Positions 52,769 to 61,437 of a stretch of 64,000 bases of DNA are shown piece by piece. The position numbers and the translations under genes are program-made. Each line of letters starts with the position of its first letter. Positions within the stretch are counted from its first letter, which is position 1. The DNA lies in assembly GCF_014652915.1 (NCBI RefSeq), contig NZ_BMZS01000009.1:124001-188000 (forward strand), read 5' to 3'. Source of the DNA: Thalassobaculum fulvum. GTDB lineage: Bacteria; Pseudomonadota; Alphaproteobacteria; Thalassobaculales; Thalassobaculaceae. The notes beneath the pieces were generated by a model that did not search any database, was not told the origin of the DNA, and saw only the letters and a program-made list of their open reading frames with translations.

Positions 52769-54319
52769 ATGCCCGAGCAGGCTCCGGAGCCGTGGTCGAA
52801 GGACGATTTCTACCGCCGCGGCCGGGAACTGATCGCCGGCAAGGCGTACGCGCAACTGCTGGCCCTGATCTGGGACGGGCTCCCGCGCCTGCAGTACCCG
52901 ACGCGTCTGTCGATCGAGCTTCTCGAGACCTATTGGCGGGCCGGCTGGACGGCCGAGATCGAGGCGGCGGCGCGGCGCCTGCTGCCGCACGTGCAGGAGC
53001 CGGGCCGGATCGCCTGGGAGGCCGCGGAGCGGATGGACGAGACAGAACCCGGTGCTCTCCGGCTCGCCCGGATCGCCATGGTGCTGTCGCCGCGCGAACC
53101 GGTCGCGACGGCGTGCCTGGCGAACTGCCTCGATGCCGCCGGGGCGTTCGAGGCGGCGCTCGCCAACGCCCGCCGCCACGAGGCCCTCACCGGTAAGCCG
53201 GGGCAGCTGGCCTCCCGGCAGGCCAGCCACGCCTGGAGCCGGAAGCGCTGGGAATCGGCGGCGCTCTGGTTCGACCGGCTGATCGAGACCACGCCGGACC
53301 ACCTGCGCCATCGGTCGTTCCGTCAGTCGATCCTGGAGCAGCGGGCCCGGGAGCGGGCGTTTCCCGAGACCCTGCCGATCGCCGGACTCGTCGACCGTCT
53401 GCTTCCGGCGGGCGACCGCTCGTCGGTCCTGTTCGTCGGTGCCCGCGGCGAGGACATGGAGACGCGGTTTCGCGGCATGCCGCCAGGGCGCCTGGAGGTG
53501 GTCGGGATCGATCCGGAGCTCGGCCAGACCAGCGATCCGGCCGCGACCGGCATCGCGTTGCGCTACCTGCGGGACATCCTGTCCGACCGGGACGAGGAGC
53601 GGACGTTCTACGAGACCAGGAGCGGCGGCGGTTCCTCGCTGTTTCCCGCGTCGACCGACGCCGGGCGATACACCAGCGCGTCCGGGAAGGACTGGGGCGA
53701 GCAGCTCGAGGTGGTCGCGCGCTCGCAGGTCCGGACCACGTCGGTCGATGCGATCCGGGACCGCGGCGACCTCGGCCGGGTGGACGCCCTGTACGTGAAC
53801 GTGCAGGGCGGCGAGCTCGCGGTCCTGCAGGGTGGTCGGCGATCCTTTGCGGACACCGTCGCGGTGCAGGTCGAGGTGTCGTTCATCGAGCACTATGCCG
53901 GCGCGCCGGGCTGGGACCGGGTCAACGCCGAACTGGCCGAGCAGGGCTTCGTGCTGGTCGACATCCGCAGCGTGCAGGGCGTGCGGCGGACCCGGGTCGG
54001 CCTGGAGGCGCGTCCGGACAACCGCATCGGCTTCAACCGCTGGCCGTCGTGGCAGCTGGCCGAGGCGCACCTGCTGTATCTCCGGGACCCGGTCGACCCG
54101 GCGCGGCGCGGCGACCGGCTGTTCCGGTCGACGCGGGACTGGCTGGTGTTCGCGCTGTGGGCCGAGTACTACGGCCAGATCGACATCGCGCTGGAAGCCC
54201 TGATGACCCTGGCCGAGCAGCCCGCCCTGGTCGACGACCCGGCGGCGGCGGTTCTGGCGACCGAGGTCGAGCCGGTGCTCGAGCGCTATCGCGCGTATTT
54301 CCGGCGGCACTACGCCTGA
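52769..54319 (+). CDS. FkbM-type methyltransferase-like protein with helical N-terminus (copy 1)
   Basis: A 516-residue cytoplasmic protein. Residues 1-200 are helical and TPR-like, with repeated R-x-A/L-x-x-A patterns. From 200 on it resembles FkbM methyltransferases: S-V-L-F-V-G-A-R-G-E-D near 222 in the place of the SAM loop, and V-D-A-L-Y-V-N-V-Q-G-G-E-L-A-V-L-Q-G-G near 338, the FkbM signature. A conserved C-terminal module (W-L-V-F-A-L-W-A-E-Y-Y-G-Q) follows. It is about 60 percent identical by eye in the last 300 residues to the gene at 55717. Substrate unknown; glycan or peptide methylation is the family precedent. Confidence 0.72.
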   Translation: MPEQAPEPWSKDDFYRRGRELIAGKAYAQLLALIWDGLPRLQYPTRLSIELLETYWRAGWTAEIEAAARRLLPHVQEPGRIAWEAAERMDETEPGALRLARIAMVLSPREPVATACLANCLDAAGAFEAALANARRHEALTGKPGQLASRQASHAWSRKRWESAALWFDRLIETTPDHLRHRSFRQSILEQRARERAFPETLPIAGLVDRLLPAGDRSSVLFVGARGEDMETRFRGMPPGRLEVVGIDPELGQTSDPAATGIALRYLRDILSDRDEERTFYETRSGGGSSLFPASTDAGRYTSASGKDWGEQLEVVARSQVRTTSVDAIRDRGDLGRVDALYVNVQGGELAVLQGGRRSFADTVAVQVEVSFIEHYAGAPGWDRVNAELAEQGFVLVDIRSVQGVRRTRVGLEARPDNRIGFNRWPSWQLAEAHLLYLRDPVDPARRGDRLFRSTRDWLVFALWAEYYGQIDIALEALMTLAEQPALVDDPAAAVLATEVEPVLERYRAYFRRHYA

Positions 54320-54403
54320 CGGGGCGCGTGCCGCCGGTACTCAGACGCACCGGTTCCGCCTCGGGGCGCAGGCGAGGTCCGATCAGCCGAGGGTGACGAC
54401 ACC

Positions 54404-55645
54404 ATGCTGACCCCGTTTCACGTCGCCGCCATCCTGGTGGTCCTGACCGCGGCCTTCGCGGCCCTGAACCATCACCTGCTGCGGCTGCCTGCCAGCATCG
54501 GCCTGCTGGTGGTGGCGCTGGCCGCGTCGCTCGCGACCATGGGCATCGACGCGCTGGTGCCGGGGCTCGGCATCGCCGGGATGATCCGCTCCCAGGTCGA
54601 GGCGATCGACTTCGACGCGACCCTGATGGACGGCATGCTCGGCTTCCTGCTGTTCGCCGGGGCCCTGCACGTCGACCTCGGCGACCTCAAGGCGCAGCGC
54701 TGGGTGGTGGCGGTCATGGCCAGCGTCGGCGTGGTGCTGTCGACCGCCCTGGTGGGCCTCGGCTACGCCTGGTTGGCCGGCGTGCCGATCGCCGTCGCGC
54801 TGGTGTTCGGGGCGCTGATCAGCCCGACCGACCCGGTGGCGGTGCTCGGCATCCTCAAGGTCGTGACGGTTCCGAAGAGCCTGGAGGTCAAGATCGCCGG
54901 CGAGTCGCTGTTCAACGACGGCGTCGCGGTGGTGGTGTTCCTGGTGCTGGTGGCGATCGCGTTCCCGGCCGGCGGCGGGCACGGCGAGGCGATGACCGCC
55001 GGCGGCGTGGCGCTGCTGTTCCTGCAGGAGGCGGTCGGCGGTGTGCTGTTCGGCGGCGTGCTGGGCTGGCTGACCTACCAGGTCCTGAAGCGGACCGACG
55101 AGTACGTGCTGGAGATCCTGCTGACGCTGGCCCTGGTGATGGGCGGCTACGGCCTCGCCCACGCCCTGCACGTCAGCGGTCCGCTGGCGATGGTGGTCGC
55201 CGGGCTGTTCATCGGCAACCACGGCGTCGCGTTCGGCATGAGCCCGAAGAGTGCCCGCCACGTCCTCGACTTCTGGCACCTGGTCGACGAGGTGATGAAC
55301 GCCGTGCTGTTCCTGCTGATCGGCGTCGAGGTGTTCGCGATCCCGTTCGGCGAGCGGGCGCTGCTGCCGGCGCTGGCGGCGGTCCCGCTGGTGCTGGCGG
55401 TGCGGTTCCTGGCGGTCCTGCTGCCGGTCTCGGTCATGCGCCTGCGGCGGGAGTTCACCCGCGGCGCGGTGGCGGTGATGACCTGGGGCGGGCTGCGCGG
55501 CGGCATCTCGGTTGCGCTGGCCCTGTCGCTGCCGGACAGCGAGTGGAAGCCGACGATCCTGACGGCGACCTACGTGGTCGTGGTGTTCTCGATCGTGGTG
55601 CAGGGGCTGACCGTCGGGCCGCTGATCCGGCGGGTGGTGCGGTAG
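54404..55645 (+). CDS. CPA1-type Na+/H+ antiporter
   Basis: A 413-residue inner-membrane exchanger with about 12 helices. The ion-binding pair is in G-E-S-L-F-N-D-G-V near residue 165 (N and D adjacent), with the preceding S-P-T-D-P-V-A-V-L-G near 142, both hallmarks of the CPA1 group including NhaP. It should export sodium or potassium against protons. It has no large cytoplasmic tail. It is placed between the two FkbM-like paralogues. Confidence 0.92.
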   Translation: MLTPFHVAAILVVLTAAFAALNHHLLRLPASIGLLVVALAASLATMGIDALVPGLGIAGMIRSQVEAIDFDATLMDGMLGFLLFAGALHVDLGDLKAQRWVVAVMASVGVVLSTALVGLGYAWLAGVPIAVALVFGALISPTDPVAVLGILKVVTVPKSLEVKIAGESLFNDGVAVVVFLVLVAIAFPAGGGHGEAMTAGGVALLFLQEAVGGVLFGGVLGWLTYQVLKRTDEYVLEILLTLALVMGGYGLAHALHVSGPLAMVVAGLFIGNHGVAFGMSPKSARHVLDFWHLVDEVMNAVLFLLIGVEVFAIPFGERALLPALAAVPLVLAVRFLAVLLPVSVMRLRREFTRGAVAVMTWGGLRGGISVALALSLPDSEWKPTILTATYVVVVFSIVVQGLTVGPLIRRVVR

Positions 55646-55716
55646 CCGGCGTGCCTGCGACGACAAAGGGATGGACGGCCGGCCCGGCTTGTGATCCCTG
55701 AGCGACGCCGGGCCGG

Positions 55717-57312
55717 ATGGCGGAGCGCGGGGCTGCCGCGCCGGCGGTCCGGGCGGCCAATCGGACGGGGGGGCCAGCTTTGTCGATCGAGGCAGATATC
55801 CGCCGGCAGGTGCACGGGCTCGCCAAGCGGGGCGACCATGCGTCGATGATCCGGCTGCTGTCGGGCGCTCTCCTGAAGCTCGGCTGCCCCGCCGACCTCT
55901 CGATCGCCCTGCTCGATGCGCTTCGGGCGGCCGGCGACGTCGCCGCGATCGGGCGAACCGCCCGGCGACTGGCCCGGCACAGCCCGGAGCCGGACCGGAT
56001 AGCCCGCGAGGCGGCGCGCCGGCTGCCGCTCGACAGCCCCGAGGCGCAGGGTCTGCTCCGGCTGGCCTCGCTGGTGGCGCCGGGCGACCCGACGGCGATC
56101 GCCGGGCTGGTGCTCTGCCTGGACGCCCGCGGCGACCAGGGCACGGCGCTGCGCTACAGCCGTCGGCACGAGGCGGCTTCCGGCGAGAGGGGAACGCTGC
56201 TCCGCCGCATGGCCTACGAGACCTGGCAGGGGCAACGGTGGCGCGCGGCCGTCCCCTGGTTCGAGCGTCTGGCCGACACGGTGCCGCGCAACCTGATCAT
56301 CCGGTCCTACCTGCAGAACGCGGTCGAGAAGTCGAGCCGGGACATGGTGTTTCCCGGGGCCTATCCGATCGCCGGCCTGGCCGACCGGCTGCTGCCGGCC
56401 GGCGACCGCACCTCGGTCCTGTTCGTCGGCGCCCGAGGTGAGAACCTCGACATCCGGTTCCGGGGGATCCCGGCGAACCGGCTGGAGGTGATCGGGGTCG
56501 ACCCCGAGCTGGCGAAGGCGAGCGACCCGGCCAGTACTGGGATCGCCGTCCGGTACCTGCGCGACGCGCTGTCGGACCGCGAGGAGGAGCGGACGTTCTA
56601 CGAGACCTCGAGCGGCGGCGGCTCGTCGCTGTTCAGGCCGTCGCCCTCGGCCGCCCGCTACATGAGCCCGGTCGGCCGGAGCTGGGGCGAAATGCTGGAG
56701 GTCGCCGCCGAGCATCGCATGCGCACCACGTCGGTCGACGCGATCCGCGCGCGCGGCGACCTCGGCCGCGTGGACGCCCTGTACGTCAACATCCAGGGCG
56801 GCGAGCTCGCGGTTCTGGAGGGCGGGCGGGAGGCGTTCGCCGATACCGTCGCGGTGCAGGTCGAGACCTCGTTCATCTCGCACTACGAGGGGGCGCCGGA
56901 CTGGCGGGCCGTCGACCGGGAACTGCTCGCGCAGGGCTTCGTCCTGGTCGACGTCCGCAACCTGATGACGGCGGGCCGGACCAAGGTCGGGTTCCGGGCC
57001 CATCCGGACAACCGCCTCGGCTACGACCGCTGGCCGTCATGGCAGTTGGCCGAGGCGCATCTGCTGTATCTTCGGGACCCGGTCGAGCCGGCGAACCGTG
57101 GCGTCCGGCTGTTCCGGCGGACGCGGGACTGGCTGGTGTTCGCGCTGTGGGCGGAATACTACGGCCAGGTCGAGATCGCCCTGGAGGCCCTGATGACCCT
57201 GGTCGATGAGCCGGGCATCGTGGACGATCCGGAGCAGGTCGCCGGCATCGCCGGGGCGATCGGGCCGATAACCGAGCGCTACCGCTCCTACCTGCGCGTC
57301 CTCTACCCCTGA
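55717..57312 (+). CDS. FkbM-type methyltransferase-like protein with helical N-terminus (copy 2)
   Basis: A 531-residue paralogue of the gene at 52769. The C-terminal 330 residues align closely: S-V-L-F-V-G-A-R-G-E-N near 231, D-A-L-Y-V-N-I-Q-G-G-E-L-A-V-L-E-G-G near 352 and W-L-V-F-A-L-W-A-E-Y-Y-G-Q near 480. The N-terminal 200 residues are more diverged yet keep the same helical spacing. The start is uncertain: ATG 55717 lacks a clear ribosome site, while TTG 55780 follows a G-rich stretch and would give 510 residues. Same unknown substrate as copy 1. Confidence 0.7.
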   Translation: MAERGAAAPAVRAANRTGGPALSIEADIRRQVHGLAKRGDHASMIRLLSGALLKLGCPADLSIALLDALRAAGDVAAIGRTARRLARHSPEPDRIAREAARRLPLDSPEAQGLLRLASLVAPGDPTAIAGLVLCLDARGDQGTALRYSRRHEAASGERGTLLRRMAYETWQGQRWRAAVPWFERLADTVPRNLIIRSYLQNAVEKSSRDMVFPGAYPIAGLADRLLPAGDRTSVLFVGARGENLDIRFRGIPANRLEVIGVDPELAKASDPASTGIAVRYLRDALSDREEERTFYETSSGGGSSLFRPSPSAARYMSPVGRSWGEMLEVAAEHRMRTTSVDAIRARGDLGRVDALYVNIQGGELAVLEGGREAFADTVAVQVETSFISHYEGAPDWRAVDRELLAQGFVLVDVRNLMTAGRTKVGFRAHPDNRLGYDRWPSWQLAEAHLLYLRDPVEPANRGVRLFRRTRDWLVFALWAEYYGQVEIALEALMTLVDEPGIVDDPEQVAGIAGAIGPITERYRSYLRVLYP

Positions 57313-57324
57313 CCGCGGCCGCGG

Positions 57325-58050
57325 CTACAGCCGCGCCAGCAGGTTGCCGACGACATAGGCGACGGCGGCGGCCGCGAGGCCGATGGCGGTCGTGTTGATC
57401 CCGGCCCGCCACCAGGGAAGCGGCGACCAGCGGCTGCGCAGCGAGCCGATGCCGAAGAACGTGACCGCGGTCATGACGGTCGAGGTCGCGGTCGAGGCCG
57501 GCAGCCCGAGGACGAACGGCAGCAGCGGGATCGAGCCGCAGGCGACGAAGGCGGCGAAGGTCGCGCCGGCCGACCGCAGCGGCGACCGGGCCACCGGCTG
57601 CAGGCCGTGCTCGTCGGCCATCATGGTGTCGATCCAGCGCTCGCGGTCGGCAGTGATCACGCCGACCGCGTGGTCGAGGCCGTCGCCGTCGAAGCCCTTG
57701 GCGCTGAGGATCTGCCGCACCTCCTCGCGCTCGCCCTCCGGCGTCACCTCGATGTGCCGCTCCTCCATGGCGCGCACGTGGTCGTATTCCTCCATCTCGG
57801 TGCGGGTGCTCGAGTAGTTCGCCGCCGCCATCGAGAAACCGTCGGCCAGCAGGTTCGCGACGCCGAGAATCAGGACGATCCGCGCCGACAGGTCGGCCCC
57901 GACCGCCCCGGCGGCGATCGCGAAGGTGGTCACCGCGCCGTCGATGCCGCCGAACACCAGGTCGCGCAGGTAGCTGGTGCGCGGGCCGCCGGCAAGCCGG
58001 GCCCGAATCTGTTCCCGGCTGTGCCCGTGTTCGAGTTTCGGCTGGATCAT
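57325..58050 (-). CDS. VIT/CCC1 family metal transporter
   Basis: A 241-residue membrane protein of the vacuolar iron transporter family. Seen: V-F-G-G-I-D-G-A-V-T-T-F near 26 and S-M-A-A-A-N-Y near 66, the conserved first two helices, then a cytoplasmic metal-binding helical stretch rich in E (M-E-E-Y-D-H, M-E-E-R-H, E-G-E-R-E-E), and three C-terminal helices. It may export Fe(II) or Mn(II). The ATG at 58050 is preferred because the frame upstream has no family sequence. Confidence 0.86.
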   Translation of the reverse strand: MIQPKLEHGHSREQIRARLAGGPRTSYLRDLVFGGIDGAVTTFAIAAGAVGADLSARIVLILGVANLLADGFSMAAANYSSTRTEMEEYDHVRAMEERHIEVTPEGEREEVRQILSAKGFDGDGLDHAVGVITADRERWIDTMMADEHGLQPVARSPLRSAGATFAAFVACGSIPLLPFVLGLPASTATSTVMTAVTFFGIGSLRSRWSPLPWWRAGINTTAIGLAAAAVAYVVGNLLARL

Positions 58051-58147
58051 CGTCGGGGCGGTTCCGTGTCGAGGCCTGCCATCTGCTAGCACAGCGCGGG
58101 CCCGGCGGCTCCCTCCGCTTGCGGAACCGGTCCGGTCAATTGAAACG

Positions 58148-58163
58148 CTAACCTTCGATTAAC
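58148..58163 (+). promoter_or_regulatory. CtrA-like site upstream of the HD-GYP gene
   Basis: Reads CTAA, seven bases, TTAACC; the CtrA consensus is TTAA-N7-TTAA, usually followed by C. It lies 70 bp before the ATG at 58233, inside the only AT-rich patch of this intergenic region, and mirrors the site at 21611 that is 67 bp before its gene. Confidence 0.5.
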
Positions 58164-58232
58164 CGTTATGGTGTAAGTCTCGCTTCACGCCGGTCCGGTC
58201 GGCGCGGCGGTCGCCGCCGGGAGGCTGTTCAC

Positions 58233-59618
58233 ATGATCCAGGGACCCATCGTGACTTCGCCAGAACTCGGTCAGGCGTTGAATCCCGGGCCGCACGACAC
58301 GGTCCTCGAGATGCTGCCGATGCCGGCCTTCATCAAGAACGCGGATCTGGTGTTCACGCACGCCAACCCGGCGTACTGCGATCTGGTGGGGCTGGACCGC
58401 GAGCGGATCGTCGGGGCCCGGACCGCCGACATCAGCCCGCTCGATGCCGTCTGGCACGAGGAGACCGACCGGCGCCTGCTGTCCGCGGGCGGCGTGACGA
58501 CCTACGAGATGAACATCCGGCACCCCGGCCACCCGCCGATGCGCGGCGAGATCTTCAAGATCCGGCTGGACGACAGCGACGGCGGGATCGTCGGCATTCT
58601 CGGCGTGATCGTCGACCGCAGCGGGCAGTTCGCGGCCGAACAGCGACTCCTGGAGACCGAGACCATCCACCGGCTGGTGGTGGACAGCATCACCGACGCG
58701 GTCTTCCTGCTCGACGAGGGCGGCTGGATCCTGTTCGCCGGCCCGGCGGTGACCGAGATCTTCGGGGTCGGTCCTCTGGAGGCGCTGGCCGGCGGCACGC
58801 TGGACGCGATGATGGGAGGCGGCGCCGGCAATCTCCTCGACCTGCCGCGCGACCGGGCGACCCGGGGCATCGAGCGTCGCGTCGAACGGCCGGACGGCCG
58901 GACGCGCGAGATCCTGGTCGACGTCAAGCCTATCGAGATCGGCGCCGGGCGGTGGCTGGTCACCTGCCACGACGTGACCGAGCGCAACGACGGCTTGAGA
59001 CGCCTCAAGGAGTCGATGGTGCAGACCGTGCAGGCACTGTGCACCACGGTCGAGCAGCGCGACCCCTACGTGACCGGGCACCAGGACCGGGTCGCCGACC
59101 TGGCGGTCGCGATCGGCCGGCACATGGGGCTCGACGAGGACCGGATCGAGGGGCTTCGGCTCGGCGCGATCGTGCACGACATCGGCAAGATCAACGTCCC
59201 GATCCAGATCCTCAGCAAGCCGGGCAAGCTGAGTGCGGCGGAGTTCGACATCATCCGCACGCATTCCGAGACCGGCTACCAGATCCTGAAGGACGTGGAC
59301 TTCCCCTGGCCGATCGCCCGCATGGTGCGCGAGCATCACGAGGGGGTCGACGGCTCGGGCTATCCGCTCGGCCTGACCGGCGACCAGCTGCTGCTGGAGT
59401 CCCGGATCATATCGGTCGCCGACGTGCTGGAGGCCGTCACCTCGCATCGCCCCTACCGGCCCGGGCTCGGCCTGGAGCACGGCTTGCAGGTCCTGCGCGA
59501 GATGCGCGGCGGCAAGCTCGACCCGGACGTGGTCGACGTCTGCATCGAGCTGATCGAGTCGAAGGAGGCGCGGGTGCCGGGCTGGACCTGCGAGGCCGGG
59601 GCGGTCGAGAGCCGGTAG
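58233..59618 (+). CDS. PAS-PAS-HD-GYP cyclic di-GMP phosphodiesterase
   Basis: A 461-residue cytoplasmic signalling protein. Two PAS-type domains lie at about 20-130 (M-P-A-F-I-K-N-A-D-L) and 140-255 (D-A-V-F-L-L-D-E-G). The HD-GYP domain covers about 265-440 with H-D at 315-316 in V-H-D-I-G-K, H368-H369-E-G, and G376-Y377-P378, so all metal and GYP residues are intact and c-di-GMP hydrolysis is expected. There is no membrane helix. A CtrA-like site lies 70 bp upstream. Confidence 0.92.
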   Translation: MIQGPIVTSPELGQALNPGPHDTVLEMLPMPAFIKNADLVFTHANPAYCDLVGLDRERIVGARTADISPLDAVWHEETDRRLLSAGGVTTYEMNIRHPGHPPMRGEIFKIRLDDSDGGIVGILGVIVDRSGQFAAEQRLLETETIHRLVVDSITDAVFLLDEGGWILFAGPAVTEIFGVGPLEALAGGTLDAMMGGGAGNLLDLPRDRATRGIERRVERPDGRTREILVDVKPIEIGAGRWLVTCHDVTERNDGLRRLKESMVQTVQALCTTVEQRDPYVTGHQDRVADLAVAIGRHMGLDEDRIEGLRLGAIVHDIGKINVPIQILSKPGKLSAAEFDIIRTHSETGYQILKDVDFPWPIARMVREHHEGVDGSGYPLGLTGDQLLLESRIISVADVLEAVTSHRPYRPGLGLEHGLQVLREMRGGKLDPDVVDVCIELIESKEARVPGWTCEAGAVESR

Positions 59619-59626
59619 CGGCGTCT

Positions 59627-60067
59627 TCAGGGCGCCGCCGGCCGACGGTACCCGACCTGCTGGACGCCGTCCCGCTCGCGCTGCTCGACGCCCCTCAGCC
59701 CCGACGCGATCAGCGACCGCTGGCCCGCGGCGTCGGTGGCGTCGTGCCAGACCGTCGGGCCGGCCAGGGCTGTCGGCTGCGGCGGCCGGTGCAGCAGGAA
59801 CCGGGTCAGCCGACCGTAGGTCGGGTCGTCGAGCGCGACGATCGCCCGCACGTGGAAGCCGTTCGACATCGCGTTGCGCCAGCTGAAGCGGTTGCCCAGC
59901 GCCGCCGTCGCCAGGTGATGCGTGCGTCCGAGCCGTCGCGTGGCGTCGTGGCGGGCGCGGGTGAGCCGGTGCTGGAAGCCGTGCCCCCGGTGCGCCGGTT
60001 CGACCATGGTGGCCGCGACGTAGGCGAGCCGGCCGGGTCTGGCTGGCCGGCCCGACGCCGGCCGCGG
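59627..60067 (-). pseudogene. Truncated GNAT acetyltransferase remnant
   Basis: The frame resembles the C-terminal half of a GNAT protein: R-L-A-Y-V-A-A-T-M-V, then P-A-H-R-G-H-G-F-Q-H-R-L (the acetyl-CoA loop), and N-A-M-S-N-G-F-H. An in-frame TGA at 60068-60070 cuts it 20 codons before the first ATG (60007), and the N-terminal half would have to overlap the MFS gene promoter, so it is missing. No ribosome site precedes the ATG. It is probably a decayed gene; expression as a 126-residue fragment cannot be excluded. Confidence 0.6.
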
Positions 60068-60170
60068 TCACGGCCGGCACGCGCCGGGTCGTGGAGCACG
60101 CCGCATCGCAAGGCGGGTTGTCGTTGTACGAGTGAGCGTCGGACGCCGGCGGGAGCGGGGGACGGACAGA

Positions 60171-61418
60171 ATGACGAGCGATTCCGGGAGCCGCGGGCTC
60201 GGCCGCGTCGTGGCCACCATGCGCCATCCGACCTTCGCGGCCATGTGGCTCGCGATGTTCTTCAGCACCGTCGGGTCCTCGACGCTGCTGCTCGCCATCG
60301 CGATCCGGATCTACCTGGACACCGGGTCGGCCCTGAACGCCTCGCTGGTCTACGCGGCCCAGTGGCTGGCGCCGATCTTCCTGGCGCCGCTGATCGTCCG
60401 GCTGTTCGGCGCGGTGTCGCCGCGCGCGGCGCTGGTCGGGTGCGAGACGGTCGGGATCGGGTTGGCGGTCGCCATCGGCTGGTGCGCCTCCTTCGGCATC
60501 GTCCTCCTGCTGCCGCTGCTGGTCGTCCGCGGCGTCATCGACGTCGCCGTCAAGTCGGGCCGCCTGGTGGCGCTGAAGGCCAGCTTCGAGGGCGATCAGC
60601 TGAAGAGCGCGACCTCGCTGAACGGCACGCCCTACGTGATCGGACTCGCCAGTGCCGGGCTGCTGGCCTCGGTGCTGGTTCCGCACCTGTCGATCGCGTC
60701 GATCGCGACGCTGTCGTCCGGCTGTTTCGCGATCGCGGCCGTCGCCTACCGGTTCCTCGGGGGCAGGGCGGCCGCCGCGCCCGACCGCTCGGCGTCCGGT
60801 CCGCGGCCCTCCCTGCGCGACCTGCGGCCGGCGCTGGCCGGCGATCCGCGGCTCGGCCGCCGTCTCGTGCTCTACCTGCTGGTGGTCGCCACCATGCAGG
60901 GCTACCACACGATCGCGCGGACGGTGTTCCCGATCGCCGGACTCGGCCTGGACGCGAGCGGTCCGGCGTGGCTGCAGGCGGTGGCGATCGGCGGGGTGCT
61001 GGCCGGGTCGATCCTGGCGGCGGTGTGCGTCGGCAGGCGCGCCTACGACGACGCCCGGGTCGAGCTGGTCGCCGTGCTGGCCTACGGCCTGATGCTGGCC
61101 ACCTGGCTGCCGCAGCCGGCGGTGCTGGCCTACGCCGTCTACTTCCTGTTCATGCTGACCTACGAGATCGCGTTCCTGCGGCTCGCCGGCGACATCATGG
61201 CGGCGTGTCGGGTCGAGCACGCCCCCAGCATCTCGGTCGCGATGACGATCTACTCGCTCGGCGGCATGACCCTGGTCACGCTCGCCGGCGGCTGGCTGGC
61301 GACCGCGGCGGGCCTGTGGTGGACCTGCGCCGCCGTGGCGGCCGGCGGTCTCGCGGTGCTGCTGGTCCTGGGCTGGCAGCGCGACACCCGGCCGGGGGCG
61401 GAGCCGGCGGCCGAGTGA
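60171..61418 (+). CDS. MFS-type transporter
   Basis: A 415-residue membrane protein with about twelve hydrophobic helices, of the MFS_3-like or enterobactin exporter-like type: F-F-S-T-V-G-S-S-T-L-L-L near 26 and a central loop near 195-225 rich in A, D and S. Substrate unknown; drug or metabolite export is the family precedent. The ATG at 60171 is chosen over the GTG at 60132; a purine-rich GGGAGCGGGG lies upstream of it. It converges with gshA, with a 19-bp gap. Confidence 0.82.
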   Translation: MTSDSGSRGLGRVVATMRHPTFAAMWLAMFFSTVGSSTLLLAIAIRIYLDTGSALNASLVYAAQWLAPIFLAPLIVRLFGAVSPRAALVGCETVGIGLAVAIGWCASFGIVLLLPLLVVRGVIDVAVKSGRLVALKASFEGDQLKSATSLNGTPYVIGLASAGLLASVLVPHLSIASIATLSSGCFAIAAVAYRFLGGRAAAAPDRSASGPRPSLRDLRPALAGDPRLGRRLVLYLLVVATMQGYHTIARTVFPIAGLGLDASGPAWLQAVAIGGVLAGSILAAVCVGRRAYDDARVELVAVLAYGLMLATWLPQPAVLAYAVYFLFMLTYEIAFLRLAGDIMAACRVEHAPSISVAMTIYSLGGMTLVTLAGGWLATAAGLWWTCAAVAAGGLAVLLVLGWQRDTRPGAEPAAE

Positions 61419-61437
61419 CCGGTGCGCCGGGCTCCTC

